Source: Acanthosepion esculentum | Lineage: Eukaryota > Mollusca > Cephalopoda > Sepiida > Sepiidae | Direction of reading: 5' to 3' | Assembly (NCBI GenBank): GCA_964036315.1 | Contig: OZ038517.1 | Span: 18,901,477-18,965,476 of the forward strand | Length of the DNA: 64,000 nt | Shown: one piece after another, positions 1-14,736 of the stretch | Numbering within the stretch: the stretch's first letter is position 1 | How the letters are laid out: each line of letters starts with the position of its first letter | The notes under the pieces: generated by a model | What the model was told of the DNA's origin: nothing | Databases searched by the model: none | The model's input: only the letters and a program-made list of their open reading frames with translations | Position numbers and translations under genes: made by a program

Positions 1-93
1 CTCCGCTCTAACAACAGAGCTATCGCAAGGACATAGGAGCAGAGGAAGGTGAGTATATCAAATATAATGAGCCATTTATAAATATCAAAAATA

Positions 94-181
94 TCTCTCG
101 AGACGGATTTGAACCATCGACCTAAGGATTCCTGACCATTATTACTACAGTCCTCCGCTCTACCAACTGAGCTATTGCAAG
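94..181 (-). tRNA. tRNA-Tyr, first complete copy in the window (acceptor mismatches)
   Basis: The anticodon is GTA at plus 146-148, the intron lies at 130-144 and the D-arm is canonical. The acceptor reads CTTGCAA/TCGAGAG with two mismatches (G4-A, A6-C), so it is probably a weakened copy. It sets the array phase: later copies follow at +152. Confidence 0.75.
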
Positions 182-245
182 GACATAGGAGCAGCGGAAG
201 GTGAGTATAACAAATATAATGAGCCATTTATAAATATAAAAAATA

Positions 246-333
246 TCTCGCGAGACGGATTTGAACCATCGACCTAAGGATTCCTGAACATTATTACTAC
301 AGTCCTCCGCTCTACCAACTGAGCTATCGCAAG
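246..333 (-). tRNA. tRNA-Tyr(GUA), canonical copy near the left edge
   Basis: The next unit after 94-181: CTTGCGA/TCGCGAG acceptor, canonical D-loop, anticodon GTA and 15 nt intron. The spacer on its 3' side reads TTTTTTATATTT because of a C-to-A change, which lengthens the T-run. Confidence 0.85.
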
Positions 334-1613
334 GACATAGAAGCAGAGGAAGGTGAGTATAACAAATATAATGAGCCATTTATAAATATCAAAAATATCT
401 CGCGAGACGGATTTGAACCATCGACCTAAGGATTCCTGAACTTTATTACTACATTCCTCCGCTCTAACAACAGAGCTATCGCAAGGACATAGGAGCAGAG
501 GAAGGTGAGTATAACAAATATAATGAGCCATTTATAAATATCAAAAATATCTCGCGAGACGGATTTGAACCATCGACCTAAGGATTCCTGAACATTATTA
601 CTACAGTCCTCCGCTCTACCAACTGAGCTATCGCGAGTACATCGGAACAGTGGAAGGTGAGTATATCAAATATAATGAGCCATTTATAAATATCAAAAAT
701 ACCTTGCGAGACGGATTTGAACCATCGACCTAAGGATTCCTGAACATTATTACTACAGTCCTCCGCTCTAACAACAGACCTATCGCAAGGACATAGGAGC
801 AGAGGAAGGTGAATATAACAAATATAATGAGCCATTCATAAATATCAAAAAAATCTCGCGAGACGGATTTGAACCATCGATCTAAGGATTCCTGAACATT
901 ATTACTACAGTCCTCCGCTCTAACAACAGAGCTATCGCAAGGACGTAGGAGCAGAGGAAGGTAAGTATAACAAATATAATGAGCCATTTATAAATAACAA
1001 AAATATCTCGCGAGACGGATTTGAACCATCGACCTAAGGATTCCTGAACATTATTACTACAGTCTTCCGCTATACCAACTGAGCTATCGCAAGTACATAG
1101 GAGCTGAGGAAGGTTAGTATAACAAATATAATGAGCCATTTATAAATATCAAAAATATCTCGCGAGACGGATTTGAACAATCGACCTAAGGATTCCTGAA
1201 CATTATTACTACAGTCTTCCGCTCTAACAACAGAGCTATCGCAAGGACATAGGAAGAGAAGAAGGTGAGTATAACAAATATAATGAGCCATTTATAAATA
1301 TCAAAAATATCTCATGAGACGGATTTGAATCATCGACCTAAGGATTCCTGAACATTATTACTACAGTCCTCCCCTCTACCAACTGAGCTATCGCAAGTAC
1401 ATAGGAGCAGAGGAAGGTGAGTATAACAAATATAATGAGCCATTTATAAATATCAAAAATATCTCGCGAGACGGATTTGAACCATCGACCTAAGGATTCC
1501 TGAACATTAATATTACAGTCCTCCCCTCTGCCAACTGAGCTATCGCAAGGACATAGGAGCAGAGGAAGGTGAGTATAACAAATATAATGAGCCATTTATA
1601 AATATCAAAAATA

Positions 1614-1701
1614 TCTCGCGAGACGGATTTGAACCATCGACCTAACGATTCCTGAAAATTATTACTGCAGTCCTCCGTTCTACCAACTGAGCTATCGCAA
1701 G
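1614..1701 (-). tRNA. tRNA-Tyr-derived copy with GCA (Cys) anticodon
   Basis: Plus TGC in place of TAC gives minus anticodon GCA, which reads Cys codons UGC/UGU. The acceptor and D-arm are canonical tRNA-Tyr; the anticodon stem has one G-G mismatch. It is repeated at 2374-2461 by a 760 bp duplication, and a truncated relative starts at 3614. Confidence 0.65.
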
Positions 1702-2373
1702 GGCATAGGAGCAGAGGAAGGTGAGTATAACAAATATAATGAGCCATTTATAAATATCAAAAATATCTCGCGAGACGGATTTGAACCATCGACCTAAGGA
1801 TTGCTGAACATGATTACTACAGTCCTCCGCTCTGCCAACAGAGCTATCGCAAGTACATCGGAACAGCGGAATTTGAGTATAACAAATATAATGAGCCATT
1901 TATAAATATCAAAAATATCTCGCGAGACGGATTTGAACAATCGACCTAAGGATTCCTGAACATTATTACTACAGTCTTCCGCTCTAACAACAGAGCTATC
2001 GCAAGGACATAGGAAGAGAAGAAGGTGAGTATAACAAATATAATGAGCCATTTATAAATATCAAAAATATCTCATGAGACGGATTTGAATCATCGACCTA
2101 AGGATTCCTGAACATTATTACTACAGTCCTCCCCTCTACCAACTGAGCTATCGCAAGTACATAGGAGCAGAGGAAGGTGAGTATAACAAATATAATGAGC
2201 CATTTATAAATATCAAAAATATCTCGCGAGACGGATTTGAACCATCGACCTAAGGATTCCTGAACATTAATATTACAGTCCTCCCCTCTGCCAACTGAGC
2301 TATCGCAAGGACATAGGAGCAGAGGAAGGTGAGTATAACAAATATAATGAGCCATTTATAAATATCAAAAATA

Positions 2374-2461
2374 TCTCGCGAGACGGATTTGAACCATCGA
2401 CCTAACGATTCCTGAAAATTATTACTGCAGTCCTCCGTTCTACCAACTGAGCTATCGCAAG
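2374..2461 (-). tRNA. tRNA-Tyr-derived copy with GCA anticodon, duplicate
   Basis: It matches 1614-1701 with the same stem mismatch. It lies at the corresponding place in the second 760 bp block. Confidence 0.65.
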
Positions 2462-3613
2462 GGCATAGGAGCAGAGGAAGGTGAGTATAACAAATATAAT
2501 GAGCCATTTATAAATATCAAAAATATCTCGCGAGACGGATTTGAACCATCGACCTAAGGATTGCTGAACATGATTACTACAGTCCTCCGCTCTGCCAACA
2601 GAGCTATCGCAAGTACATCGGAACAGCGGAATTTGAGTATAACAAATATAATGAGCCATTTATAAATATCAAAAATATCTCGCGAGACGGATTTGAACCA
2701 TCGATCTAAGGATTCCTGAACATTATTACTACAGTCCTCCGCTCTAACAACAGAGCTATCGCAAGGACATAGGAGCAGAGGAAGGTAAGTATAACAAATA
2801 TAATGAGCCATTTATAAATAACAAAAATATCTCGCGAGACGGATTTGAACCATCGACCTAAGGATTCCTGAACATTATTACTACAGTCCTCCGCTATACC
2901 AACTGAGCTATCGCAAGTACATAGGAGCTGAGGAAGGTGAGTATAACAAATATAATGAGCCATTTATAAATATCAAAAATATCTCGCGAGACGGATTTGA
3001 ACAATCGATCTAAGGATTCCTGAACATTATTACTACAGTCTTCCGCTCTAACAACAGAGCTATCGCAAGGACATAGGAAGAGAAGAAGGTGAGTATAACA
3101 AATATAATGAGCCATTTATAAATATCAAAAATATCTCATGAGACGGTTTTGAACCATCGACCTAAGGATTCCTGAACATTATTACTACAGTCCTCCCCTC
3201 TACCAACTGAGCTATCGCAAGTACATAGGAGCAGAGGAAGGTGAGTATAACAAATATAATGAGCCATTTATAAATATCAAAAATATCTCGCGAGACGGAT
3301 TTGAACCATCGACCTAAGGATTCCTGAACATTAATATTACAGTCCTCCCCTCTGCCAACTGAGCTATCGCAAGGACATAGGAGCAGAGGAAGCTGAGTAT
3401 AACAAATATAATGAGCCATTTATAAATATCAAAAATATCTCGCGAGACGGATTTGAACCATCGACCTAAGGATTCCTGAACATTATTACTACAGCCCTCC
3501 GCTCTAACAACAGAGCTATCGCAAGGAAATAGGAGCAGAGGAAGGTGAGTATAACAAATATAATGAGCCATTTATAAATATCAAAAATATCTCGCGAGAC
3601 GGATTTGAACCAT

Positions 3614-3660
3614 CGACCTAACGATTCCTGAAAATTATTACTGCAGTCCTCCGCTCTTGA
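3614..3660 (-). pseudogene. Truncated unit at a recombination junction
   Basis: A GCA-anticodon-type unit begins at 3614 and breaks off in its D-arm at about 3656 (plus CCGCTC), then runs directly into the T-arm of another unit (TTGAAACATCG). The result is a 52 bp phase slip. It looks like unequal exchange between misaligned tRNA copies. Confidence 0.65.
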
Positions 3661-6139
3661 AACATCGACCTAAGGATTCCTGAACATTATTACTACAGTC
3701 CTCCGCTCTACCAACTGAGCTATCGCAAGGACATAGAAGCAGAGGAAGGTGAGTATAACAAATATAATGAGCCATTTATAAATATAAAAAATATCTCGCG
3801 AGACGGATTTGAACCATCGACCTAAGGATTCCTGAACATTATTACTACAGTCCTCCGCTCTACCAACGGAGCTATCGCAAGGACATAGAAGCAGAGGAAG
3901 GTGAGTATAACAAATATAATGAGCCATTTATAAATATCAAAAATATCTCGCGAGACGGATTTGAACCATCGACCTAAGGATTCCTGAACATTATTACTAC
4001 AGTCCTCCGCTCTAACAACAGACCTATCGCAAGGACATAGGAGCAGAGGAAGGTGAATATAACAAATATAATGAGCCATTCATAAATATCAAAAAAATCT
4101 CGCGAGACGGATTTGAACCATCGACCTAAGGATTCCTGAACATTATTACTACAGTCCTCCGCTCTAACAACAGAGCTATCGCAAGGACATAGGATCTGAG
4201 GAAGGTGAGTATATCAAATATAATGAGCCATTTATAAATATCAAAAATATCTCGCGAGACGGATTTGAACCATCGACCTAAGGATTCCTGAACATTATTA
4301 CTACAGTCCTCCGCTCTACCAACTGAGCTATCGCGAGTACATCGGAACAGTGGAAGGTGAGTATACCAAATATAAGGAGCCATTTATAAATATCAAAAAA
4401 ATCTCGCGAGACGGATTTGAACCATCGACCTAAGGATTCCTGAACATTATTACTACAGTCCTCAGCTTTACCAACTGAGCTATCGCAAGTACATAGAACC
4501 AGAGAAAGGTGAGTATATCAAATATAATGAGCCATTTATAAATATCAAAAATACCTTGCGAGACGGATTTGAACCATCGACCTAAGGATTCCTGAACATT
4601 ATTACTACAGTCCTCCGCTCAACCAACTGAGCTATCGCAAGGACATAGGAGCAGAGGAAGGTGAATATAACAAATATAATGAGCCATTCATAAATATCAA
4701 AAAAATCTCGCGAGACGGATTTGAACCATCGACCTAAGGATTCCTGAACATTATCACTAGTACTCCGCTCTAACAACAGAGCTATCGCAAGGACATAGGA
4801 GCGGATGAAGGTGAGTATAACAAATATAATGAGCCATTTATAAATATCAAAAATAACTCGCGAGACGGATTTGAACCATCTACCTAAGTATTCCTGAATA
4901 TTATTACTACAGTCCTCCGCTCTAACAACAAAGCTATCGCAAGGACATAGGATCTGAGGACGGTGAGTATATCAAATATAATGAGCCATTTATAAATATC
5001 AAAAATATCTCGCGAGACGGATTTGAACCATCGACCTAAGGATTCCTGAACATTATTACTACAGTCCTCCGCTCTACCAACTGAGCTATCGCGAGTACAT
5101 CGGAACAGTGGAAGGTGAGTATATCAAATATAATGAGCCATTTATAAATATCAAAAATATCACGCGAGATGGACTTGAACCATCGACCTAAGGATTCCTG
5201 AACATTATTACTACAGTCCTTCGCTCTACAAACTGAGCTATCGCAAGTACATAGAACCAGTGAAAGGTGAGTATAACAAATATAATGAGCCATTTATAAA
5301 TATCAAAAAAATCTCGCGAGACGGATTTGAACCATCGACCTAAGGATTCCTGAACATTATTACTACAGTCCTCAGCTCTACCAACTGAGCTATCGCAAGT
5401 ACATAGAACCAGAGAAAGGTGAATATATCAAATATAATGAGCCATTTATAAATATCAAAAATATCTTGCGAGACGGATTTGAACCATCGACCTAAGGATT
5501 CCTGAACATTATTACTACAGTCCTCCGCTCTAACAACAGAGCTATCGCAAGTACATAGGAACAGAGGAAGGTGAGTATAACAAATATAATGAGCTATTTA
5601 TAAATGTCAAAAATATCTCGCGAGACGGATTTGAACCATCGACCTAAGGATTCCTGAACATTATTACTACAGTCCCCCGCTTTAACAACAGAGCTATCGC
5701 AAGCACATCGGAACAGCGGAATTTGAGTATAACAAATATAATGAGCCATTTATAAATATCAAAAATATCTCGCGAGACGGATTTGAACCATCGACCTAAG
5801 GATTCCTGAACATTATTACTACAGTCCTCCGCTCTAACAACAGAGCTATCGCAAGGACATAGGAGCAGAGGAAGGTAAGTATAACAAATATAATGAGCCA
5901 TTTATAAATAACAAAAATATCTCGCAAGACGGATTTGAACCATCGACCTAAGGATTCCTGAACATTATTACTACAGTCCTCCGCTATACCAACTGAGCTA
6001 TCGCAAGTACATACGAGCTGAGGAAGGTGAGTATAACAAATATAATGAGCCATTTATAAATATCAACAATATCTCGCGAGACGGATTTGAACAATCGACC
6101 TAAGGATTCCTGAACATTATTACTACAGTCCTCCGCTCT

Positions 6140-7780
6140 ACCAACTGAGCTATCGCAAGGACATAGGAGCAGAGAAAGGTGAGTATATCAAATATAATGA
6201 GCCATTTATAAATATCAAAAATATCTCCGGAGACGGATTTGAACCCTCTACCTAAGGAATCCTGAACTTTATTACTACAGTCCTCGGCTCTACCAACTGA
6301 GCTATCGCAAGGTCATAGGAGCAGAGGAAGCTGAGTATATCAAATATAATGAGCCATTTATAAATATGAAAAATATCTCGCGAGACGGATTTGAACCATC
6401 GACCTAAGGATTCCTGAACATTATTACTACAGTCCTCCGCTCTAACAACTGAGCTATCGCAAGGACATAGGATCAGAGGAAGGTGAGTATAACAAATATA
6501 ATGAACCATTTATAAATATCAAAAATATCACGCGAGACGGATTTGAACCCTCTACCTAAGGATTCCTGAACATCATTACTACAGTCCTCCGCTCTACCAA
6601 CAGAGCTATCGCAAGGACATAGGAGCTGAGGAAGGTGAGTATATCAAATATAATGAGCCATTTATAAATATCAAAAATATCTCGCGAGACGGATTTGAAC
6701 CATCGACCTAAGGATTCCTGAACATTATTACTACAGACCTCCGCTCTAACAACAGAGCTATCGCAAGGACATAGGATCTGAGGAAGGTGAGTATAACAAA
6801 TATAATGAGCCATTTATAAATATCAAAAATATCTCGCGAGACGGATTTGAACCATCGACCTAAGGATTCGTGAACATTATTTCTACAGTCCTCCGCTCTA
6901 CCAACTGAGCTATCGCAAGGACATAGGAGCAGAGGAAGGTGAGTATATCAAATATAATGAGCCATTTATAAATATCAAAAATATCTCGCGAGACGGATTT
7001 GTACCATCGACCCAAGGATTCCTGAACATTATTACTACAGTCCTCCGCTCTACCAACTGAGCTATCGCAAGGACATAGGAGCAGAGAAAGGTGAGTATAT
7101 CAAATATAATGAGCCATTTATAAATATCAAAAATATCTCCGGAGACGGATTTGAACCCTCTACCTAAGGAATCCTGAACTTTATTACTACAGTCCTCGGC
7201 TCTACCAACTGAGCTATCGCAAGGACATAGGAGCAGAGGAAGGTGAGTATATCAAATATAATGAGCCATTTATAAATATGAAAAATATCTCGCGAGACGG
7301 ATTTGAACCATCGACCTAAGGATTCCTGAACATTATTACTACAGTCCTCCGCTCTACCAACTGAGCTATCGCAAGGACATAGGATCAGAGGAAGGTGAGT
7401 ATAACAAATATAATGAACCATTTATAAATATCAAAAATATCACGCGAGACGGATTTGAACCCTCTACCTAAGGATTCCTGAACATCATTACTACAGTCCT
7501 CCGCTCTACCAACAGAGCTATCGCAAGGACATAGGAGCTGAGGAAGGTGAGTATATCAAATATAATGAGCCATTTATAAATATCAAAAATATCTCGCGAG
7601 ACGGATTTGAACCATCGACCTAAGGATTCCTGAACATTATTACTACAGACCTCCGCTCTAACAACAGAGCTATCGCAAGGACATAGGATCTGAGGAAGGT
7701 GAGTATAACAAATATAATGAGCCATTTATAAATATCAAAAATATCTCGCGAGACGGATTTGAACCTTCGACCTAAGGATT
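6140..7780 (-). repeat. 912 bp (6-unit) direct duplication in block A
   Basis: Private markers (TCCGGAGACGG, AATCCTGAACTTT, GGATTCGTGAAC with ATTTCTACAG) recur at a 912 bp shift. Related pieces reappear near 8.95-9.35 kb. Confidence 0.8.
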
Positions 7781-10700
7781 CGTGAACATTATTTCTACAG
7801 TCCTCCGCTCTACCAACTGAGCTATCGCAAGGACATAGGAGCAGAGGAAGGTGAGTATATCAAATATAATGAGCCATTTATAAATATCAAAAATATCTCG
7901 GGAGACGGATTTGAACCATCTACCTAAGGATTCCTGAACATTATTACTACAGTCCTCCGCTCTAACAACAGAGCTATCGCAAGGACATAGGAGCGCAGGA
8001 AGGTGAGTATAACAAATATAATGAGCCATTTATAAATATCAAATGAAACTCGAGAGACGGATTTGAACCATCGACCTAAGGATTTCCTGAACATTATTAC
8101 TACACTCCTCCGCTCTACCAACTGAGCTATCGCAAGGACCTAGGAGCAGAGGAAGGTGAGTATATCAAATATAATGAGCCATTTACAAATTTCAAAAATA
8201 TCTCGCGAGACGGATTTGAACAATCGACCTAAGGATTTCCTGAACATTATTACTACACTCCTCCGCTCTACCAACTGAGCTATCGCAAGGACCTAGGAGC
8301 AGAGGAAGGTGAGTATATCAAATATAATGAGCCATTTATAAATATCAAAAATATCTCGCGAGACGGATTTGAACAATCGACCTAAGGATTCCTGAAAATT
8401 ATTACTATAGTCCACCGCTCTACCAACTGAGCTATCGCAAGGACATAAGGGCAGAGGAAGGTGAGTATATCAAATATAATGAGCCATTTATAAATATCAA
8501 AGATATCTCGCGAGACGGATTTGAACAATCGACCTAAGGATTCCTGAACATTATTACTACAGTCCTCCGCTCTACCAACTGAGCTATCGCAAGGACATAG
8601 GAGCCGAGGAAGGTGAGTATATCAAGTATAATGAGCCATTTATAAATATCAAAAATATCTCGCGAGACGGATTTGAACCATCGACCTAAGGATTCCTGAA
8701 CATTATTGCTACAATCATCCGCTCTAACAACAGGGCTATCGCAAGGACATAGCAGCAGAGGAAGGTGAGTATATCAAATATAATGAGCGATTTATAAATA
8801 TCAAAAATATCTCGCGAGACGGATTTGAACCATCGACCTAAGGATTCCTGAACATTATTACTACAGTCCTCCGCTCTAACAACAGAGCTATCGCAAGAAC
8901 ATAGGATCAGAGGAAGGTGAGTATAACAAATATAATGATCCATTTATAAATATCAAAAATATCACGCGAGACGGATTTGAACCCTCTACCTAAGGATTCC
9001 TGAACATCATTACTACAGTCCTCCGCTCTACCAACAGAGCTATCGCAAGGACATAGGAGCTGAGGAAGGTGAGTATATCAAATATAATGAGCCATTTATA
9101 AATATCAAAAATATCTCGCGAGACGGATTTGAAACATCGACCTAAGGATTCCTGAACATTATTACTACAGACCTCCGCTCTAACAACAGAGCTATCGCAA
9201 GGACATAGGATCTGAGGAAGGTGAGTATAACAAATATAATGAGCCATTTATAAATATCAAAAATATCTCGCGAGACGGATTTGAACCATCGACCTAAGGA
9301 TTCGTGAACATTATTACTACACTCCTCCGCTCTACCAACTGAGCTATCGCAAGGACCTAGGAGCAGAGGAAGGTGAGTATATCAAATATAATGAGCCATT
9401 TATAAATATCAAAAATATCTCGCGAGACGGATTTGAACCATCGACCTAAGGATTCCTGAAAATTATTACTATAGTCCACCGCTCTACCAACTGAGCTATC
9501 GCAAGGACATAAGGGCAGAGGAAGGTGAGTATATCAAATATAATGAGCCATTTATAAATATCAAAAATATCTCGCGAGACGGATTTGAACAATCGACCTA
9601 AGGATTCCTGAACATTATTACTACAGTCCTCCGCTCTACCAACTGAGCTATCGCAAGGACATAGGAGCCGAGGAAGGTGAGTATATCAAGTATAATGAGC
9701 CATTTATAAATATCAAAAATATCTCGCGAGACGGATTTGAAGTATCGACCTAAGGATTCCTGAACATTATTACTACAGTCCTCCGCTCTACCAACTGAGC
9801 TATCGCAAGGACATAGGAGCAGAGGAAGGTGAGTATATCAAATATAATGAGCCATTTATAAATATCAAAAATATCTCGCGAGACGGATTTGAACCATCGA
9901 CCTAAGGATTCCTGAACATTATTGCTACAGTCCTCCGCTCTAACAACAGGGCTATCGCAAGGACATAGCAGCAGAGGAAGGTGAGTATATCAAATATAAT
10001 GAGCGATTTATAAATATCAAAAATATCTCGCGAGACGGATTTGAACCATCGACCTAAGGATTCCTGAACATTATTATTACAGTCCTCAGCTCTAACAACA
10101 GAGCTATCGCAAGGACATAGGAGCAGAGGAAGGTGAGTATAACAAATATAATGAGCCATTTATAAATATCAAAAAGATCTCGCGAGACGGATTTGAACCA
10201 TCGACCTAAGGATTCCTGAACATTATTACTACAGTCCTCCGCTCTAACAACAGAGCCATCGCAAGGACATAGGAGCAGAGGAAGGTGAGTATATCAAATA
10301 TAATGAGCCATTGAGAAATATAAAAATATCTCGCGAGACGGATTTGAACCATCGACCTAAGGATTCCTGAGCATTATTTCTACAGTCCTCCGCTCTACCA
10401 ACAGAGCTATCGCGAGTACACCGGAACAGAGGAAGGTGAGTATAACAAATATAACGAGCCATTTATAAATATCAAAAATATCTCGCGAGACGGATTTCAA
10501 CCATCGACCTATGGATTCCTGAACATTATTACTACAGTCCTCCGCTCTACCAACAGAGCTATCGCGAGTACATCGGAACAGAGGAAGGTGAGTATAACAA
10601 ATATAATGAGCCATTTATAAATATCAAAAATGTCTCGTGAGACGGATTTGAACCATCGACCTAAGGATTCCTGAACACTATTACTACAGTCCTCCGCTCT

Positions 10701-11848
10701 ACCAACAGAGCTATCGCGAGTACATCGGAGCAGAGGAAGGTGAGTATAACAAATATAATGAGCCATTTATAAATATCAAAAATATCTCGCGAGACGGATT
10801 TGAACCATCGACCTAAGGATTCCTGAACATTATTACTACAGTCCTCCGCTCTACCAACAGAGATATCGCGAGTATATCGGAACAGAGTTAGGTGAGTATA
10901 ACAAATATAATGAGCCATTTATAAATATCAAAAATATCTCGCGAGACGGATTTGAACCATCGACCTAAGGATACCTGAACATTATTACTACAGTCCTCCG
11001 CTCTAACAAAAGAGCTACCGCGAGTACATCGGAACAGAGGAAGGTGAGTATAACAAATATAATGAGCCATTGATAAATATCAAAAATATCTCGCGAGACG
11101 GATTTGAACCATCGACCTAAGGATTCCTGAACACTATAACTACAGTCCTCCGCTCTACCAACTGAGCTATCGCAAGGACATAGGAGCAGAGGAAGTTAAG
11201 TATAACAAATATAATAGGCCATTTATAAATACCAAAGATTTTTCGCGAGACTGATTTGAACCATCGACCTAAGGATTCCTGTACATTATTACTACAGTCC
11301 TCCGCTGTAACAACAGAGCTACCGCAAGGACATAGGAGCAGAGGAAGGTGAGTATAACAAATATAATGAGACATTTATAAATATCAAAAACATCTCGCGA
11401 GACGGATTTGAACCATCGACCTAAGGATTCCTGAACATTATTACTACAGTCCACCGCTCTACCAACTGAGCTATCGCGAGTACATAGGAACAGAGGAAGG
11501 TGAGTATAACAAATATAATGAGCCATTTATAAATATCAAAAACATCTCGGGAGACGAATTTGAACCATCAACCTAAGGATTCCTGAACATTATTACTACA
11601 GTCCTCCGCTCTAACAACAGAGCTACCGCAAGGACATAGGAGCAGAGGAAGGTGAGTATATCAAATATAATGAGCCATTTATAAATAACAAAAATATCTC
11701 GCGAGACGGATTTGAACCATCGACCTAAGTATTCCTGAACATTGTTACTACAGTCCTCCGCTCTACCAACGGAGCTATCGCATGGACATAGGAGCAGAGG
11801 AAGGTGAGTATATCAAATATAATGAGCCATTTATAAATATCAAAAATA

Positions 11849-11936
11849 TCTCGCGAGACGGATTTGAAGAATCCACCTAAGGATTCCTGAACATTATTAC
11901 AACAGTCCTCCGCTCTACCAACTGAGCTACCGCAAG
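11849..11936 (-). tRNA. tRNA-Tyr-derived copy with GTT (Asn) anticodon
   Basis: Plus AAC gives minus anticodon GTT. The acceptor is CTTGCGG, with a G-U at 7-66. The T-stem carries GATTC in place of GATGG and is partly unpaired. Another GTT-type copy with a changed position 37 lies near 12.5 kb. Confidence 0.55.
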
Positions 11937-13064
11937 AACATAGGAGCAGAGGAAGGTGAGTATATCAAATATAATGTGCCATTTATAAATATCAAAAATA
12001 TCTCGCGAGACGGATTTGAACAATCGACCTAAGGATTCCTGAACATTATTACTACAATCCTCCTATCTAACAACAGTGCTACCGCAAGGACATAGGAGCA
12101 GAGGAAGGTGAGTATAACAAATATAATGAGACATTTATAAATATCAAAAACATCTCGCGAGACGGATTTGAACCATCGACCTAAGGATTCCTGAACATTA
12201 TTACTACAGTCCTCCGCTCTGCCAACTGAGCTATCGCGAGTACATAGGAACAGAGGAAGGTGAGTATAACAAATATAATGAGCCATTTATAAATATCAAA
12301 AATATCTCGCGAGACGAATTTGAACCATCAACCTAAGGATTCCTGAACATTATTACTACAGTCCTCCGCTCTAACAACAGAGCTATCGCAAGGACATAGG
12401 AGCAGAGGAAGGTGAGTATGTCCAATATAATGAGCCATTTATAAATATCAAAAATATCTCGCGAGACGGATTTGAACAATCGACCTAAGGATTCCTGAAC
12501 ATTATTAAAACAGTCCTCCGTTCTACCAACTGAGCTACCGCAAGAACATAGGAGCAGAGGAAGGTGAGTATATCAAATATAATGAGCCATTTATAAATAT
12601 CAAAAATATCTCGCGAGACGGTTTTGAAACATCGACCTAAGGATTCCTGAACATTATTACTACAGTCCTCCGCTCTACCAACTGAGCTATTGCAAGGACA
12701 TAAGTGCAGAGGAAGGTGAGTATATCAAATATAATGAGCCATTTATAAATATCAAAAATATTTCGCGAGACGGATTTGAACCATCGACCTAAGGATTCCT
12801 GAACATTATTACTACAATCCTCCGATCTAACAACAGTGCTATCGCAAAGATATAGGAGCAGAGGAAGGTGAGTATACCAAATATAATGAGCCATTTATAA
12901 ATATCAAAAATATCAAGCGTGACGGATTTGAACCATCGACCTAAGAATTCCTGAACATTATTACTACAGTCCTCCGCTCTACCAACTGAGCTATCGCATG
13001 GAGATAGGAGCAGAGGAAGGTGAGTATATCAAATATAATGAGCCATTTATTAATATCAAAAATA

Positions 13065-13152
13065 TCTCGCGAGACGGATTTGAAGAATCCACCTAAGGAT
13101 TCCTGAACATTATTACAAGAGTCCTCCGCTCTACCAACTGAGCTACCGCAAG
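13065..13152 (-). pseudogene. tRNA-Tyr-derived copy with CTT (Lys) anticodon
   Basis: Plus AAG gives anticodon CTT. The T-stem is damaged (GATTC against CCGTC). It is related to the 11849 copy, 1216 bp (8 units) away, which shares the GAAGAATCC T-arm lesion but has GTT. Confidence 0.55.
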
Positions 13153-14736
13153 AACATAGGAGCAGAGGAAGGTGAGTATATCAAATATAATGTGCCATTT
13201 ATAAATATCAAAAATATCTCGCGAGACGGATTTGAACAATCGACCTAAGGATTCCTGAACATTATTACTACAGTCCTCCGCTCTACCAACTGAGCTATCG
13301 CAAGGACACAGGAGCAGAGGAAGGTGAGTATATCAAATATAATGAGCCATTTATAAATATCAAAAATATCCCGCGAGACGGTTTTGAAACATCGACCTAA
13401 GGATTCCTGAACATTATTACTACAGTCCTCCGCTCTACCAACTGAGCTATTGCAAGGACATAAGTGCAGAGGAAGGTGAGTATATCAAATATAATGAGCC
13501 ATTTATAAATATCAAAAATATTTCGCGAGACGGATTTGAACCATCGACCTAAGGATTCCTGAACATTATTACTACAATCCTCCGATCTAACAACAGTGCT
13601 ACCGCAAGGACATAGGAGCAGAGGAAGGTGAGTATAACAAATATAATGAGACATTTATAAATATCAAAAACATCTCTCGAGACGGATTTGAACCATCGAC
13701 CTAAGGATTCCTGAACATTATTACTACAGTCCTCCGCTCTACCAACTGAGCTATCGCGAGTACATAGGAACAGAGGAAGATGAGTATATGAAATATAATG
13801 AGCCATTTATAAATATAAAAAATATCTCGCGAGACGGATTTGAACCATCGACCTAAGGATTCCTGAACATTATTACTACAGTCCTCCGCTCTAACAACAG
13901 AGCGATCGCAAGGACATAGGAGCAGAGGAAGGTGAGTATAACAAATATAATGAGCCATTTATAAATATCAAAAATGTCTCGCGAGACGGATTTGAACCAT
14001 CGACCTAAGGATTCCTGAACATTATTACTATAGTCCTCCGCTCTAACAACAGAGCCATCGCAAGGACATAGGAGGAGAGGAAGGTGAGTATAACAAATAT
14101 AATGTGCCATTTATAAATATCAAAAATATCTCGCGAGACGGATTTGAACAATCGACCTAAGGATTCCTGAACATTATTACTACAGTCCTCCGATCTAACA
14201 ACAGAGCTATCGCAAGGACATAGGAGCAGAGGAAGGTGAGTATAACAAATATAATGAGCCATTTATAAATATCAAAAATATCTCGCGAGACGGATTTGAA
14301 CCATCGACCTAAGGATTCCTGAACATTATTACTACAGTCCTCCGCTATACCAACTGAGCTATCGCAAGGACATAGAAGCAGAGGAAGGTGAGTATAACAA
14401 ATATAATGAGCCATTTATAAATATCAAAAATATCTCGCGAGACGGATTTGAAACAACGACCTAAGGATTCCTGAACATTATTACTACAGTCCTCCGCTCC
14501 ACCAACTGAGCTATCGCAAGTACACAGGAGCAAAGGAAGGTGAGTATAACAAATATAATGAGCCATTTATAAATATCAAAAACATCTCGCGAGACGGATT
14601 TGAACCATCGACCTAAGGATTCCTGAACATTATTATTACAGTCCTCCGCTCTACCAACTGAGCTATCGCAAGTACACAGGAGCAAAGGAAGGTGAGTATA
14701 ACAAATATAATGAGCCATTTATAAATATCAAAAATA

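Larger units (their letters stand above)
1140..2670 (-). repeat. 760 bp (5-unit) direct duplication in block A
   Basis: The segment from about 1140 to 1900 is repeated at 1900-2660 with shared private variants: GAACAATCG, CTCATGAGAC, ATTAATATTACAG, ACTGCAG and TTGCTGAACATG in the same order. A partial third copy follows from about 2960. Confidence 0.85.

Noticed and set aside
4741..4765. Threonine-type anticodon (AGT) in the unit near 4750
   Set aside because: A 2 bp deletion in the intron/anticodon region makes the alignment ambiguous, so the anticodon cannot be assigned.
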